A stretch of 64,000 nt of DNA from Leptospira sp. (GCA_027533185.1 JAPZTS010000002.1:28232-92231), one strand, 5' to 3'. Counted from the stretch's first letter, positions 30,401-38,176 are shown. Numbers and translations: made by a program. Notes: generated from the sequence alone by a model not told the origin.

Positions 30401-31720
30401 ACATTTTCCGAAATTTTGCCGAATGAATTTGAATTTATCAAAGTAGACAGAAGACCGAAATATAATAAAACAGGGCAGAATATAAAGAATACATCGATTT
30501 TCAAGGATACAATTTATGCCGAACACTTTGTCCCTTTATTAAAAAAAGAGGATAAATACTTTTTCGGTTTTAATATAAATAATTCTATTGAGATACTTAA
30601 AGATGGAGAAAAAATATTATTAAAATTGAATCCATTCTTGAAGACTGTAGAAGCTAACAACAAACGAAATTTCGAAATATTTTATATTGATAAAGGAAAA
30701 GCTATGAAATTCCTTCACGAAATTTCAAAATCTCAGCCAAATGATGATGAGAGGGAGTTAGCGATTATCCTAAATGGTATGAAATATTTCACAAAGAAGC
30801 AGGAGATTTGGAATACGATATTTGATAAAGGAAAAATTGTATCTAGGGAAGAAATTTTAAAAGATAAAAACTTTGATATTGAGGTAAAGATACCCAAATC
30901 CATTTGTGATAAGGAAAATAAGAAAATTAGAATACCTTCAATAAATGAATGGAAACGATTGTTGAATCTCCCGGAATTGAATGAATTTTATAGTCAAGGT
31001 GATGGTAAAGAAACATCCTTTCTCTACAAAAACAAAATTGAATTAGATTTTTTTAAATCTATAAAGTTCAACGTTAATAAAAAACACACTCCGAAGAGAA
31101 AAGTATTTTCATTACCAATGGTTGATTCACCTTCGGGTGGATTTCGAATCAAAAGGAAAAATTTTGATGGATCTGATATTTTTCAAACAGTGTCGATCGA
31201 GGGCCTTTATAACGTAGGCTTTTATCTAAACGAGAATAACGAGCTTTCAGAATCTAAGATGATACCGGCATTGGAAGAGAGTCCTAATTTATCTCTCGCT
31301 CAGGTGAACTTTGTTCAAAAGTTTGAAAAAAACGTTAAAATGGATGAATGGCGAGAAATTGATTTATCAACTTACGAAAGTTTGCCTATCGTAGAATATA
31401 ATCTTTCTCCTGGCAGTCAAGATCGAATGTTTGTGAGATTAAAAATGAAAACTTCCGATTTTGCAAAGATTATTATTCCAATGAGCGATTGTGAATGGAA
31501 TTTATATCAGCTACCTTCTCTCCTCAAGTTAGATAAAAAAAAGAATTCATTTTTTCAAAAAATAGAAATCCCTATTCAATTTCCTAGGGACGGAAAAATT
31601 CGTATTCAATCAATTTCTGAATCATTTGTTTTGTTTAGTTATACTGTAGAATCAACTACGAAAGATATAGAAAAGCTCTATAATCTTGGGAAAGCTTTAA
31701 ATGAAGCACGTAACAATTGA
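27437..31720 (+). CDS. cas9: CRISPR-associated endonuclease Cas9, type II-B
   Basis: A crRNA:tracrRNA-guided DNA endonuclease of 1427 residues, shorter than Francisella novicida Cas9 (1629). RuvC-I is SISIDLGAKTTG with Asp13. The Arg-rich bridge helix is KRHQMRGFKRRKLAKRLF at about 56-73. RuvC-II is IPIVIEENQF with Glu704. HNH is CPYTGKTIKDGEIDHILPRS with Asp768-His769 and Asn789/Asn798. RuvC-III is HIIDATLAMHL with His948 and Asp951. All nuclease residues are intact. A CxxC pair (CEKC) lies near residue 622. The N-terminus and HNH text closely resemble the II-B class. A weak ribosome site TTAGG precedes the ATG. Codon use is more A/T-rich than in flanking genes. It overlaps cas1 by 20 bases. 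Confidence 0.97.
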   Translation: MKELHFVSPISIDLGAKTTGLVTGTYQSGEILNKAQLKFFGKTVEIGEITFAQGPRTVKRHQMRGFKRRKLAKRLFFTILNDKFQIHYSQLPRPELEAVLGLFNRRGFTYFQEEVNWEILNNADLSFFRQIYGSIVGLKDSLGAQLVNLSKNASDLKLWIDHPLTKLSKKEFEQKIKLEYQVDKENEISKETIKTLIDTNSEIQNYLAKFLSSEKEGHFHRKEYFENILYDLNNNTQLVNFSNRLNLKSVQLKNLIGHISNLQLRVLRKYFNDKNMTGLGTWNAERFYKYFFKWIIGLRPTSGSTEQTNRAYILKTLKSKKDIMKFLTEEDPICTIPPYEDQNNRRPPICHSLLFNTNELSQKYPSWELLVNEIVTKSNERFPEHDLKDQIDEMVVETSHKSAFLLQRFYDRSESIDPYAIRKQIKNPNSRASLEGWQNLESDFGTTKSKIILEIGKSYHAESNQAKKGLWYPTGTSILRVCKDHPRLKKNQRETLLGGILGIRISKLKLNEFEQRMLLPVSEDRKRSLKSVIQGFEELRKEFGNSFKYEWEETIRKYDREGEKALSEDHEKKILRLHLLIPIVSRVISQFFDISNSIRFQNPFSLAQIYNIMFDTSQGFFSTCEKCTSENHWRSSNSMVVGKNDILSSNASRLPADSVRPFDGQLAKLIQSIAYQIAYQKIGEIKNNTHIESNSIVHIPIVIEENQFQFTESLMEIKGLKNKKKLEYLKKRSESEVHSLKSKQDRIKSASKNICPYTGKTIKDGEIDHILPRSFSTDSAGTILNSEPNLIYVSREGNRKKGDRIYTLENLDSGYLKIIFGTSDIDEITKKIIQVVDLHFPKFGRSRNFYFQELTLLEQDCIRHSLFLEKCRTQVADAIYKTSKSKVNGTQSFLAKEIQRILNEKLKEYTLKFSLFPVKSKDISESRQKISETLHHVKKTPIQGNISHIIDATLAMHLVIWDKKNESVFQTTWDDPNENETDEEIFVRTFSEILPNEFEFIKVDRRPKYNKTGQNIKNTSIFKDTIYAEHFVPLLKKEDKYFFGFNINNSIEILKDGEKILLKLNPFLKTVEANNKRNFEIFYIDKGKAMKFLHEISKSQPNDDERELAIILNGMKYFTKKQEIWNTIFDKGKIVSREEILKDKNFDIEVKIPKSICDKENKKIRIPSINEWKRLLNLPELNEFYSQGDGKETSFLYKNKIELDFFKSIKFNVNKKHTPKRKVFSLPMVDSPSGGFRIKRKNFDGSDIFQTVSIEGLYNVGFYLNENNELSESKMIPALEESPNLSLAQVNFVQKFEKNVKMDEWREIDLSTYESLPIVEYNLSPGSQDRMFVRLKMKTSDFAKIIIPMSDCEWNLYQLPSLLKLDKKKNSFFQKIEIPIQFPRDGKIRIQSISESFVLFSYTVESTTKDIEKLYNLGKALNEARNN

Positions 31721-32693
31721 AGAGTATGGTGCCTTTCTCGGGATTTCTGGAGAACGGTTACAGATTTCTTTAAAAGGAATTCTTTTAAAAGAAATACCAT
31801 TGAATCGGATAAAAACAATTTCGTTTTCAAAAAATGGTGCAAGCTGTTCAACAAATTTACTATTGCAGTGTAGTGTTCGAGGGATTCGTGTTTTTCTGCG
31901 TGATTTTAAGAATGAAATAGTCGGAAGCTTTCAGGGTTTACATGAACATGCAGTGTGCCAAGTAAGAAAAAAACAATTTTCTGCGTTTGATTCAAATGAA
32001 TTTTCTATCTCTATCTCCAAAAAATGGATATATGGGAAAATACGAAATCAGAGAAGCGTCCTTCTTTACTTTGATAAATATCACAAGAAGAAAAATTTAG
32101 ATTCAAATAATCATCTTACAGAAGCTGCGGATTATCTCAAATCTATATCAGAAAAGATTAATGCAATTACTTCAAATTCTGAAAATTGGAGAGAAGTCAT
32201 TATGGGCTTTGAAGGGAGCGCTGCCAGAAAATATTGGGAAGCTTTGCGTATGTCTAATTTACTACCTGCTAGTTTTAAAGGTAGGATTGGAAGAGGCGCA
32301 AAAGATTTGGTTAACACGATGTTAAATTATGGATATGCAATATTAGAAACTCCAATCTGGAATTGCATAAGCAACGCAGGATTAGAGGCCTACTTAGGCT
32401 TTCTTCATGTTCAGCGACCAGGAAAACCCTCATTAGTTCTTGACTTAATGGAGGAATATAGACCTTGGGTTGTTGACCGCAACGTAATTAAGTTATGTGG
32501 CGAAGATGATACTACATTTGGAGATATTCAAAGGAAAAGGCTTATTGCTGGAATACATGAAACCTTATCAAATAAATACTTTTATAAAAAAAAGAAGGTA
32601 AAATTAGAAAGTATAATTCAAAGGCAGATTTATCGCTTTGTTGCTAGTTTTTCTCAAACTCAGGAATATAAACCTTATGTTTTTAAATGGTGA
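31701..32693 (+). CDS. cas1: CRISPR integrase Cas1
   Basis: The 330-residue Cas1 inserts new spacers together with Cas2. Metal ligands are visible: Glu171 in MGFEGSAARKYW, His236 in GFLHVQRPGKPS, and Asp248 with the following acids in LVLDLMEEYRPW. The start lies inside the end of cas9 (20-base overlap), so translation is probably coupled. Cas1 of II-B systems is closer to type I than to II-A/II-C; I could not test that here. Its stop is 3 bases before cas2. Confidence 0.96.
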   Translation: MKHVTIEEYGAFLGISGERLQISLKGILLKEIPLNRIKTISFSKNGASCSTNLLLQCSVRGIRVFLRDFKNEIVGSFQGLHEHAVCQVRKKQFSAFDSNEFSISISKKWIYGKIRNQRSVLLYFDKYHKKKNLDSNNHLTEAADYLKSISEKINAITSNSENWREVIMGFEGSAARKYWEALRMSNLLPASFKGRIGRGAKDLVNTMLNYGYAILETPIWNCISNAGLEAYLGFLHVQRPGKPSLVLDLMEEYRPWVVDRNVIKLCGEDDTTFGDIQRKRLIAGIHETLSNKYFYKKKKVKLESIIQRQIYRFVASFSQTQEYKPYVFKW

Positions 32694-32696
32694 TTT

Positions 32697-32996
32697 ATGG
32701 ATCAGTTCAACGAAATTATAGTATCATATGATATATCAAATAATAAAATGCGAAAAAAATTCCATGATCTGTTACTCGATTTTGGACTACAACCCATACA
32801 GAAGTCAGTTTTTTGGGGTCGGGTATTAGCTCCCGAAATGAAAACCATATCGAATAATTTTCCAAAGTATATTAACCAAGAGGATGATGATTCTATTTTT
32901 CTGGTGATGGTTCAGTTATCGAAAAAATATTTAAACAATTCAATAGGCATCAAGTCTGAATTTTTTGTCCAGAATGATTCATATGAAATCGTATAG
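32697..32996 (+). CDS. cas2: CRISPR adaptation protein Cas2
   Basis: The 99-residue ferredoxin-like Cas2 has the first strand IIVSYDIS with the conserved Asp12. LQPIQKSVFWGRVL follows as the second conserved element. It forms the adaptation complex with Cas1. It lies 3 bases after cas1 and overlaps the probable cas4 start. Confidence 0.93.
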   Translation: MDQFNEIIVSYDISNNKMRKKFHDLLLDFGLQPIQKSVFWGRVLAPEMKTISNNFPKYINQEDDDSIFLVMVQLSKKYLNNSIGIKSEFFVQNDSYEIV

Positions 32997-33573
32997 TATA
33001 CCGATTTCTTTGTTAAGACAGTATGTGTTTTGTCCTAGAATTCCATTTTTTCAACTTTTGTTTCCAGCTCAAAACTCAGAGAAACCTCTGTGGGTAAAGC
33101 AGGGAAGTGAATATCAAGAAAAATGGGAGAGCCTACAAAAACGACGAAGTTTGCAAAGATTTGGGATATCAGAAAATGCAAAACTTTTTTTCAATCAATA
33201 TGTAGAGTCTGATGAATACGGGATACATGGGTATATTGATTTGTACGTAATAGACTATAATAATTGCTATCCTATAGAGTTTAAAAGTGGAAACAATAGC
33301 TTCATTGAAGGAGGCGTTTTGCAACTAACAGGCTATTTAGTTGCGCTGGGAGCGAACGAAAAAATTAATTGTAACCGAGGCTTTATAATATTTAAAGAAT
33401 CGAAGAAAATTATAGAAGTGCAAAATTCAATTGCAAACAAATCCAAACTAAAAAATGTTATTGAACGAATTAGAGAAAGCGTGGACCGGCAAATATTACC
33501 AAGTTCAGATGCAACGCTATCAAAATGCTCGCAATGCGAGTATTTAAGACATTGTAATGATCGAAATTTTTAA
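32983..33573 (+). CDS. cas4: CRISPR exonuclease Cas4
   Basis: A RecB-like iron-sulfur nuclease that trims prespacers and helps select the PAM; its presence defines subtype II-B. The start is placed at the ATG at 32983 (MKSYSIPISLLRQYVFCPR), which matches the family N-terminus; an in-frame ATG at 32965 would add six residues. The first cluster Cys is in YVFCPR, and the other three are in the C-terminal CSQCEYLRHC. The nuclease core has GIHGYIDLYV and YPIEFKSGN (Asp, Glu and Lys). It overlaps cas2 by 14 bases. Confidence 0.95.
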   Translation: MKSYSIPISLLRQYVFCPRIPFFQLLFPAQNSEKPLWVKQGSEYQEKWESLQKRRSLQRFGISENAKLFFNQYVESDEYGIHGYIDLYVIDYNNCYPIEFKSGNNSFIEGGVLQLTGYLVALGANEKINCNRGFIIFKESKKIIEVQNSIANKSKLKNVIERIRESVDRQILPSSDATLSKCSQCEYLRHCNDRNF

Positions 33574-33574
33574 T

Positions 33575-33664
33575 ACAGCTTTACTGACCATACCTTCCAA
33601 AGGATCGATAGAGGGCCAGCCATCCTTGCTTTTGGATGATTTCAGTGCATTAGATTTCAATTTA
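33575..33664 (-). ncRNA. Probable tracrRNA of the type II-B system
   Basis: On the minus strand the RNA would start with an anti-repeat (33660 down to 33640). It pairs with the 5' part of the crRNA repeat in three blocks: UUUCAGU (7 bp), a central bulge with GC and U pairs, then AGAUUUCAA (9 bp). The stretch UAAUGCACUGAAAUCAU is nearly the same as the corresponding part of Francisella tracrRNA as I remember it. Two hairpins follow: CAUCC/GGAUG (33638-33621), then CUGGCC/GGUCAG (33619-33614 with about 33588-33583). Exact ends are unknown and no strong T run follows. It is transcribed in the same direction as the array. Confidence 0.8.
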
Positions 33665-33740
33665 CATTCAACTAAATTTTTCGCAAAATTCAACCTTTTT
33701 TTAGCAATTGTTCCGTTTTCGAAAGAAAAATTAAAAATAT

Positions 33741-33777
33741 TGCATAAAACCATGCAGAACCCCCTTTTCAAGGGGGG
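33741..33777 (-). terminator. Twin hairpin between array and tracrRNA
   Basis: Read on the minus strand leaving the last repeat, a G/C stem (33770-33776 with 33760-33766, CCCCCTT/AAGGGGG) is followed by a 5-bp stem TGCAT/ATGCA (33752-33756 with 33741-33745). A T-rich stretch comes next (33740 down to about 33721). This would end pre-crRNA transcription before the tracrRNA. The hairpin abuts the first repeat directly. Confidence 0.6.
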
Positions 33778-36128
33778 GTATCATATCACGGTTTGAAATC
33801 TTAGCAACTGAAACCGTCATTGTATCAGATGAACAAGGAGCCACTTTTGAAAGTATCATATCACGGTTTGAAATCTTAGCAACTGAAACTGCAAAAATGT
33901 GTATGTTGTTTTATTGCCCGTAATTTCTGTATCATATCACGGTTTGAAATCTTAGCAACTGAAACTGAAATTATTGGCGTGTCAGCTTGCCCAAAATGTG
34001 GTATCATATCACGGTTTGAAATCTTAGCAACTGAAACAAAAACTGCTCGACATGAGTCAGGTTTGTATCCTGGTATCATATCACGGTTTGAAATCTTAGC
34101 AACTGAAACGCACTAGCGTCCATCGGTAACCTTGCCCTTCCTTTGGTATCATATCACGGTTTGAAATCTTAGCAACTGAAACCAAGCGAACCGTTCTGCA
34201 TTGTTTATTCCAAAAGGTATCATATCAAGGTTTGAAATCTTAGCAACTGAAACCCAAAACCGAAACAATGTGGATGGCGTGGCATTTTAAGGTATCATAT
34301 CACGGTTTGAAATCTTAGCAACTGAAACTTTTGATAATTTTGTCGTTGGCTTTTACATAGTTCGTATCATATCACGGTTTGAAATCTTAGCAACTGAAAC
34401 AAACCCGCTTTTGATTTTCCAGTGATGCCTGTGAGTATCATATCACGGTTTGAAATCTTAGCAACTGAAACGCCGAAACTCTTCCTCGATGGAAACCCTA
34501 TGCCTTGGTATCATATCACGGTTTGAAATCTTAGCAACTGAAACACTACTCTCCAGCTTGCGACCCTTCGCATAATCCGTATCATATCACGGTTTGAAAT
34601 CTTAGCAACTGAAACAACAACCACCGCATCAACTACAACCACCGCACCAGTATCATATCACGGTTTGAAATCTTAGCAACTGAAACCCTTTTCTTCATTT
34701 GTCATTAGCGGGGGGGTGTTAGTATCATATCACGGTTTGAAATCTTAGCAACTGAAACATGACCTTCTACTCCCTGTTCGGCTGCTTTATCGGTATCATA
34801 TCACGGTTTGAAATCTTAGCAACTGAAACTAAAATGGTTGGCAACTGAGGACGGGACCCCATCGAAAGTATCATATCACGGTTTGAAATCTTAGCAACTG
34901 AAACCATTGAAAAAACCCAGAAGCATTTCTTCTTTTTGAGTATCATATCACGGTTTGAAATCTTAGCAACTGAAACAAAAGAATTTCCAGGTGGGTATCT
35001 AATTGCAAACGGTATCATATCACGGTTTGAAATCTTAGCAACTGAAACCCCTGAAAATTTCCTCTGAAAAATCTATAAACTGGTATCATATCACGGTTTG
35101 AAATCTTAGCAACTGAAACGCAAGGTCGGATTGTTTTTTGAGTTCGGTAAGGAAGTATCATATCACGGTTTGAAATCTTAGCAACTGAAACTTAATTCAA
35201 CTTCGGTCCTCAAATCATTAATAATTTGTATCATATCACGGTTTGAAATCTTAGCAACTGAAACGACATACGAGACTTGGGGGAAAAGGTCGTAACAAGT
35301 ATCATATCACGGTTTGAAATCTTAGCAACTGAAACTTTGCGTTTGCATTTTGGGACATATCGATTCTTGGTATCATATCACGGTTTGAAATCTTAGCAAC
35401 TGAAACGTCCTTGTTCTCGCTGTGCCATATGCCGTCAGGGTGTATCATATCACGGTTTGAAATCTTAGCAACTGAAACGGGTTATTGAATCCAGGATCAG
35501 TCAGTACTGCTTGAGTATCATATCACGGTTTGAAATCTTAGCAACTGAAACGGCCGATGTGTATCTTTTCATTGCATGAATCTTCCGTATCATATCACGG
35601 TTTGAAATCTTAGCAACTGAAACCTCGACATCAATGTCGATCCGTCTCTTATGTATAAGTATCATATCACGGTTTGAAATCTTAGCAACTGAAACTTGGG
35701 CTGAGTTTTTTACCAAGTCAAAAGAAGGCCGTATCATATCACGGTTTGAAATCTTAGCAACTGAAACTGCTCGCTACTTGCAGGAGTGCCTTCAATTTTA
35801 CGTATCATATCACGGTTTGAAATCTTAGCAACTGAAACCTGGGATGTCGATGTTTTTAGTTTTGAGTTTTAAGGTATCATATCACGGTTTGAAATCTTAG
35901 CAACTGAAACCAAATCAATCAGCGATTTAAGGACAGAATCAAAGAAGTATCATATCACGGTTTGAAATCTTAGCAACTGAAACCTCGCACAGCCTCGCAC
36001 ATTTTAGGGCCTTTGTGGTGTATCATATCACGGTTTGAAATCTTAGCAACTGAAACAAACCCTTCGACATTGACCGATGTCTTAATGAGGAGTATCATAT
36101 CACGGTTTGAAATCTTAGCAACTGAAAC
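33778..36128 (-). CRISPR. CRISPR array: 33 repeats of 37 bp, 32 spacers of 34-39 bp
   Basis: The repeat begins (plus strand) GTATCATATCACGG and ends CTTAGCAACTGAAAC. I counted 33 copies, all identical except the seventh (34217-34253), where CACGG is CAAGG. Spacers are 34-39 bp, mostly 34-36; the two nearest cas4 are 38 and 39. Type II repeats begin GTTT in crRNA sense and the tracrRNA anti-repeat pairs in that sense, so the functional strand is minus, opposite to the cas genes. Spacers appear unrelated to each other; sources cannot be identified without a search. Confidence 0.98.
36094..36121 (-). promoter_or_regulatory. Promoter embedded in each CRISPR repeat (shown for the last intact copy)
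   Basis: In crRNA sense the repeat contains a -35-like TTGCTA (36121-36116), a 16-base spacer and an extended -10 TGATATGAT, whose hexamer TATGAT is at 36099-36094. The same elements occur in all 33 repeats, at offsets 2-7 (-10) and 24-29 (-35) from the left end of each copy. Transcription would start a few bases into the adjacent spacer, as known for repeat promoters of Neisseria and Campylobacter type II-C arrays. Prediction only. Confidence 0.6.
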
Positions 36129-36164
36129 GTAAAGAAAGGGAAGGGATGAAGTTGTTTTATATTT

Positions 36165-36201
36165 GTAATATATCACCTCTAGTAATCTTAGCAGCTGATT
36201 T
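36165..36201 (-). repeat. Decayed terminal CRISPR repeat
   Basis: The copy is exactly 37 bp long and sits 36 bases (one spacer length, 36129-36164) beyond the last intact repeat. It keeps AATCTTAGCA and ATATCAC but has lost the centre (GGTTTGA to CTCTAGT) and the last bases. In crRNA sense the extended -10 is preserved as TGATATATT. It marks the oldest, transcription-upstream end of the array. Confidence 0.8.
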
Positions 36202-36331
36202 TGAGTGTTATTTCTTGTATTTAAAATTTCCAAATCAATTTTCTACCCAAGACTAGGACTTTCTCACAAAAATTCATCCTAGTTGCACGAAAGCATTAAT
36301 ATCCGATGGTAAATCCAAAAGATTAAAAATT
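36202..36331. other. Flank upstream of the array in transcription sense
   Basis: These 130 bases between the decayed repeat and thiE hold no gene. A 7-bp inverted repeat (ACTAGGA 36252-36258, TCCTAGT 36277-36283) with an 18-base loop is the only structure seen. The region could carry a leader promoter for the array; no clear -35/-10 pair was identified. Confidence 0.35.
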
Positions 36332-36988
36332 TTACCCCCCCACCACCTCCACCATCCTCCGCGCATTTTCCTCAGGATCTTCCGCCGAACAGAGGTAACT
36401 CACAACAGCTAGTGAGTCTGCGCCTGCGTGGTGTACAGCTTTTGCATTGGAGAGATTGATTCCACCAATCGCAACTAACGGCAATTTGGAATGTACTTTT
36501 AGCCATTCTAGGCCAGAAAGTCCCCAGGGTTCTTTGGTGTCGGTTTTGGTCGGTGTGGAAAAAACAGGAGAAGCGGCCAAGTAATCCAATTGCGATTCAT
36601 ACCCTTGTGGTAGGTTTTGGAGGTCGGCTTTTGTTTCAATAGACAGACCAATAATTGCTTCCGGTCCTAAATACTTGCGGGCTTCTACATAGGGAAGGTC
36701 GGATTGGCCGAGGTGGATTCCATTTGCTCCAGAAGTCAGTGCAACATCCAAACGATCATTTACGATTAGAGGGACTTGAAAGGGACCGAGTACATTTAAT
36801 AAGTGTTTTGCGAGGGATAGAAATTCCTTGGTGGAAATTTCCTTTTCCCTGAGTTGTACGATCTGTACACCTGCCTTGACGGATAGTCGGACAATTTCTT
36901 CTAAGGGATGGTGGAGACAAAGAGATCGGTCTGTAACCAAATACAGACCTTGGATCTTACTCGCCTTTGAATCTTTGTTTGATATCAT
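36332..36988 (-). CDS. thiE: Thiamine-phosphate synthase
   Basis: ThiE joins HMP-PP and thiazole phosphate to thiamine phosphate. The product (218 residues from the Met at 36988; an ATG at 37012 also exists) has LYLVTDRSL, VQLREKE, VNDRLDVA, GIHLGQSDLP, ASPVFSTPTKTD and IGGINL at the expected places. The 36988 start is preferred for the GGAG just upstream. It overlaps the 3' end of thiM. No TPP riboswitch is visible upstream of the pair. Confidence 0.95.
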   Translation of the reverse strand: MISNKDSKASKIQGLYLVTDRSLCLHHPLEEIVRLSVKAGVQIVQLREKEISTKEFLSLAKHLLNVLGPFQVPLIVNDRLDVALTSGANGIHLGQSDLPYVEARKYLGPEAIIGLSIETKADLQNLPQGYESQLDYLAASPVFSTPTKTDTKEPWGLSGLEWLKVHSKLPLVAIGGINLSNAKAVHHAGADSLAVVSYLCSAEDPEENARRMVEVVGG

Positions 36989-37760
36989 CGGCTCCGATTT
37001 CGTAAAGAGCATCGAGAAAGGCGGTCTGGAAGGAACCAGGGCTACTCGTTTTTATCTTAGCCATCTCTCCTGCGATACCCATCACAGCCATGGCACTTGT
37101 TGCTGCTCGGAAAGCGTTGGGCTGTATAGCAGCGAAGGCACCACAAAGTGCAGAAGCCGTACAACCAAGTCCCGTTACCTTAGTCATCAGCGGATCACCA
37201 TTGTGAATTGCCGACTTTTGCTGTAGATACAGAATATAATCCGTTTGGCCAGAAATTACAACACAGCCACCTGTAACTTTGGATAAAGACCTTCCGGATT
37301 CCACAGCGGAGTCCGAAGAATCAAGAGAGTCCACCCCTTTTGTTTTTCCAGAAGTTGATAGAGTCGAAAGAATTTCGGATGCGTTCCCTCTGATGATAGT
37401 GGGAGAACCTGCTCCTAAAATCCTTCTTATCGCCATATTACGCAGGTTACTTGCTCCGGCTCCAACAGGATCTAGAACAAAAGGTTTTTTTAAGGAACTG
37501 GCCTTTGCGGCTGCTTTTTCCATTGAGACGATCCAAGGCTCCGATAGTGTTCCAATATTGATAACAGTTGCCGAACAAATTGTAACCATATCCTCAACTT
37601 CATCAATAGCGTGGGCCATAATCGGAGAAGCCCCAATGGCAAGTAGTGCATTTGCCGTGTTGTTCATTACAACGTAGTTTGTAATATTATGTACTAGTGG
37701 TGAAGTGCTTCTTAATTGAACAAGGTCATCGATAGTGTTTTGAATGAGATTAGAGGTCAT
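36957..37760 (-). CDS. thiM: Hydroxyethylthiazole kinase
   Basis: The 267-residue ThiM phosphorylates the thiazole alcohol in thiamine salvage. Family features include SPLVHNITNYVVMNNTAN, LAIGASPIMAH, KPFVLDPVGAG, IRGNASEI and VTGLGCTASAL. It is followed by the overlapping thiE, giving a two-gene salvage module, and preceded 20 bases upstream by an unrelated response-regulator gene on the same strand. Confidence 0.96.
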   Translation of the reverse strand: MTSNLIQNTIDDLVQLRSTSPLVHNITNYVVMNNTANALLAIGASPIMAHAIDEVEDMVTICSATVINIGTLSEPWIVSMEKAAAKASSLKKPFVLDPVGAGASNLRNMAIRRILGAGSPTIIRGNASEILSTLSTSGKTKGVDSLDSSDSAVESGRSLSKVTGGCVVISGQTDYILYLQQKSAIHNGDPLMTKVTGLGCTASALCGAFAAIQPNAFRAATSAMAVMGIAGEMAKIKTSSPGSFQTAFLDALYEIGADDIKQRFKGE

Positions 37761-37780
37761 AAGGTATTCTTAAAAGAAAC

Positions 37781-38176
37781 CTATGCAATTTTGGCTATAG
37801 CGTCTTCTACTTTTTTGATGAGATCCGTTTCGGACCAAGGTTTATTTAAAAAACTATGTAGATTGACTTCGTTTTTTAATTTGTTGAGTGAACTTTCATC
37901 AATATGACCGGAGATGATGATCTTTTTGATATTGGGGTAGGATTTGTGGACATCACGCAAAAACTCATCACCTCTTTGGTTAGGCATTAGCCAATCCGAA
38001 ATGATGATGAGAATTTTGATCCCTTCTTCAGCCAACTCTTCTATGATAGACCACGCCTCTTCTGTATTTTGAGCTGTCTCGTAACGATAGTCGTTCCCAA
38101 AATGTTTTTTGAGTTGAGACTTAAGGCTCATCAGAATGATTTGTTCGTCATCGACGAAGAGAATGGCTTTTGACAT
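37781..38176 (-). CDS. Single-domain response regulator
   Basis: The 131-residue CheY-like receiver has an acidic pair in LFVDDEQ (Asp9-Asp10), a phospho-acceptor Asp in IISDWLMPNQRG, Ser in IISGH and Lys in LNKPW. There is no output domain, so it acts through protein contacts or phosphotransfer. Its kinase is not encoded nearby. Possibly co-transcribed with thiM. Confidence 0.9.
   Translation of the reverse strand: MSKAILFVDDEQIILMSLKSQLKKHFGNDYRYETAQNTEEAWSIIEELAEEGIKILIIISDWLMPNQRGDEFLRDVHKSYPNIKKIIISGHIDESSLNKLKNEVNLHSFLNKPWSETDLIKKVEDAIAKIA

Noticed and set aside
33701..33710. TTAGCAATTG between cas4 and the array as a plus-strand anti-repeat
   Set aside because: Only ten bases match and the flanks do not. 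The minus-strand anti-repeat at 33640-33660 matches far better. On the minus strand it reads TTGCTA, which may simply be a -35 element.
36165..36201. Degenerate repeat as the tracrRNA anti-repeat
   Set aside because: It pairs well, but it is exactly one repeat long and one spacer length from the array, as expected of a decayed repeat. No tracrRNA-like tail or terminator follows.
33876..36233. Minus-strand frames with recurring SVAKISNRDMI peptides
   Set aside because: These are translations of the CRISPR repeats and spacers, not genes; the repeat reads through without stops in one frame.
37761..37780. TPP riboswitch upstream of thiM
   Set aside because: Only 20 bases separate thiM from the upstream response-regulator gene, too short for the element, and no THI-box-like sequence was seen.
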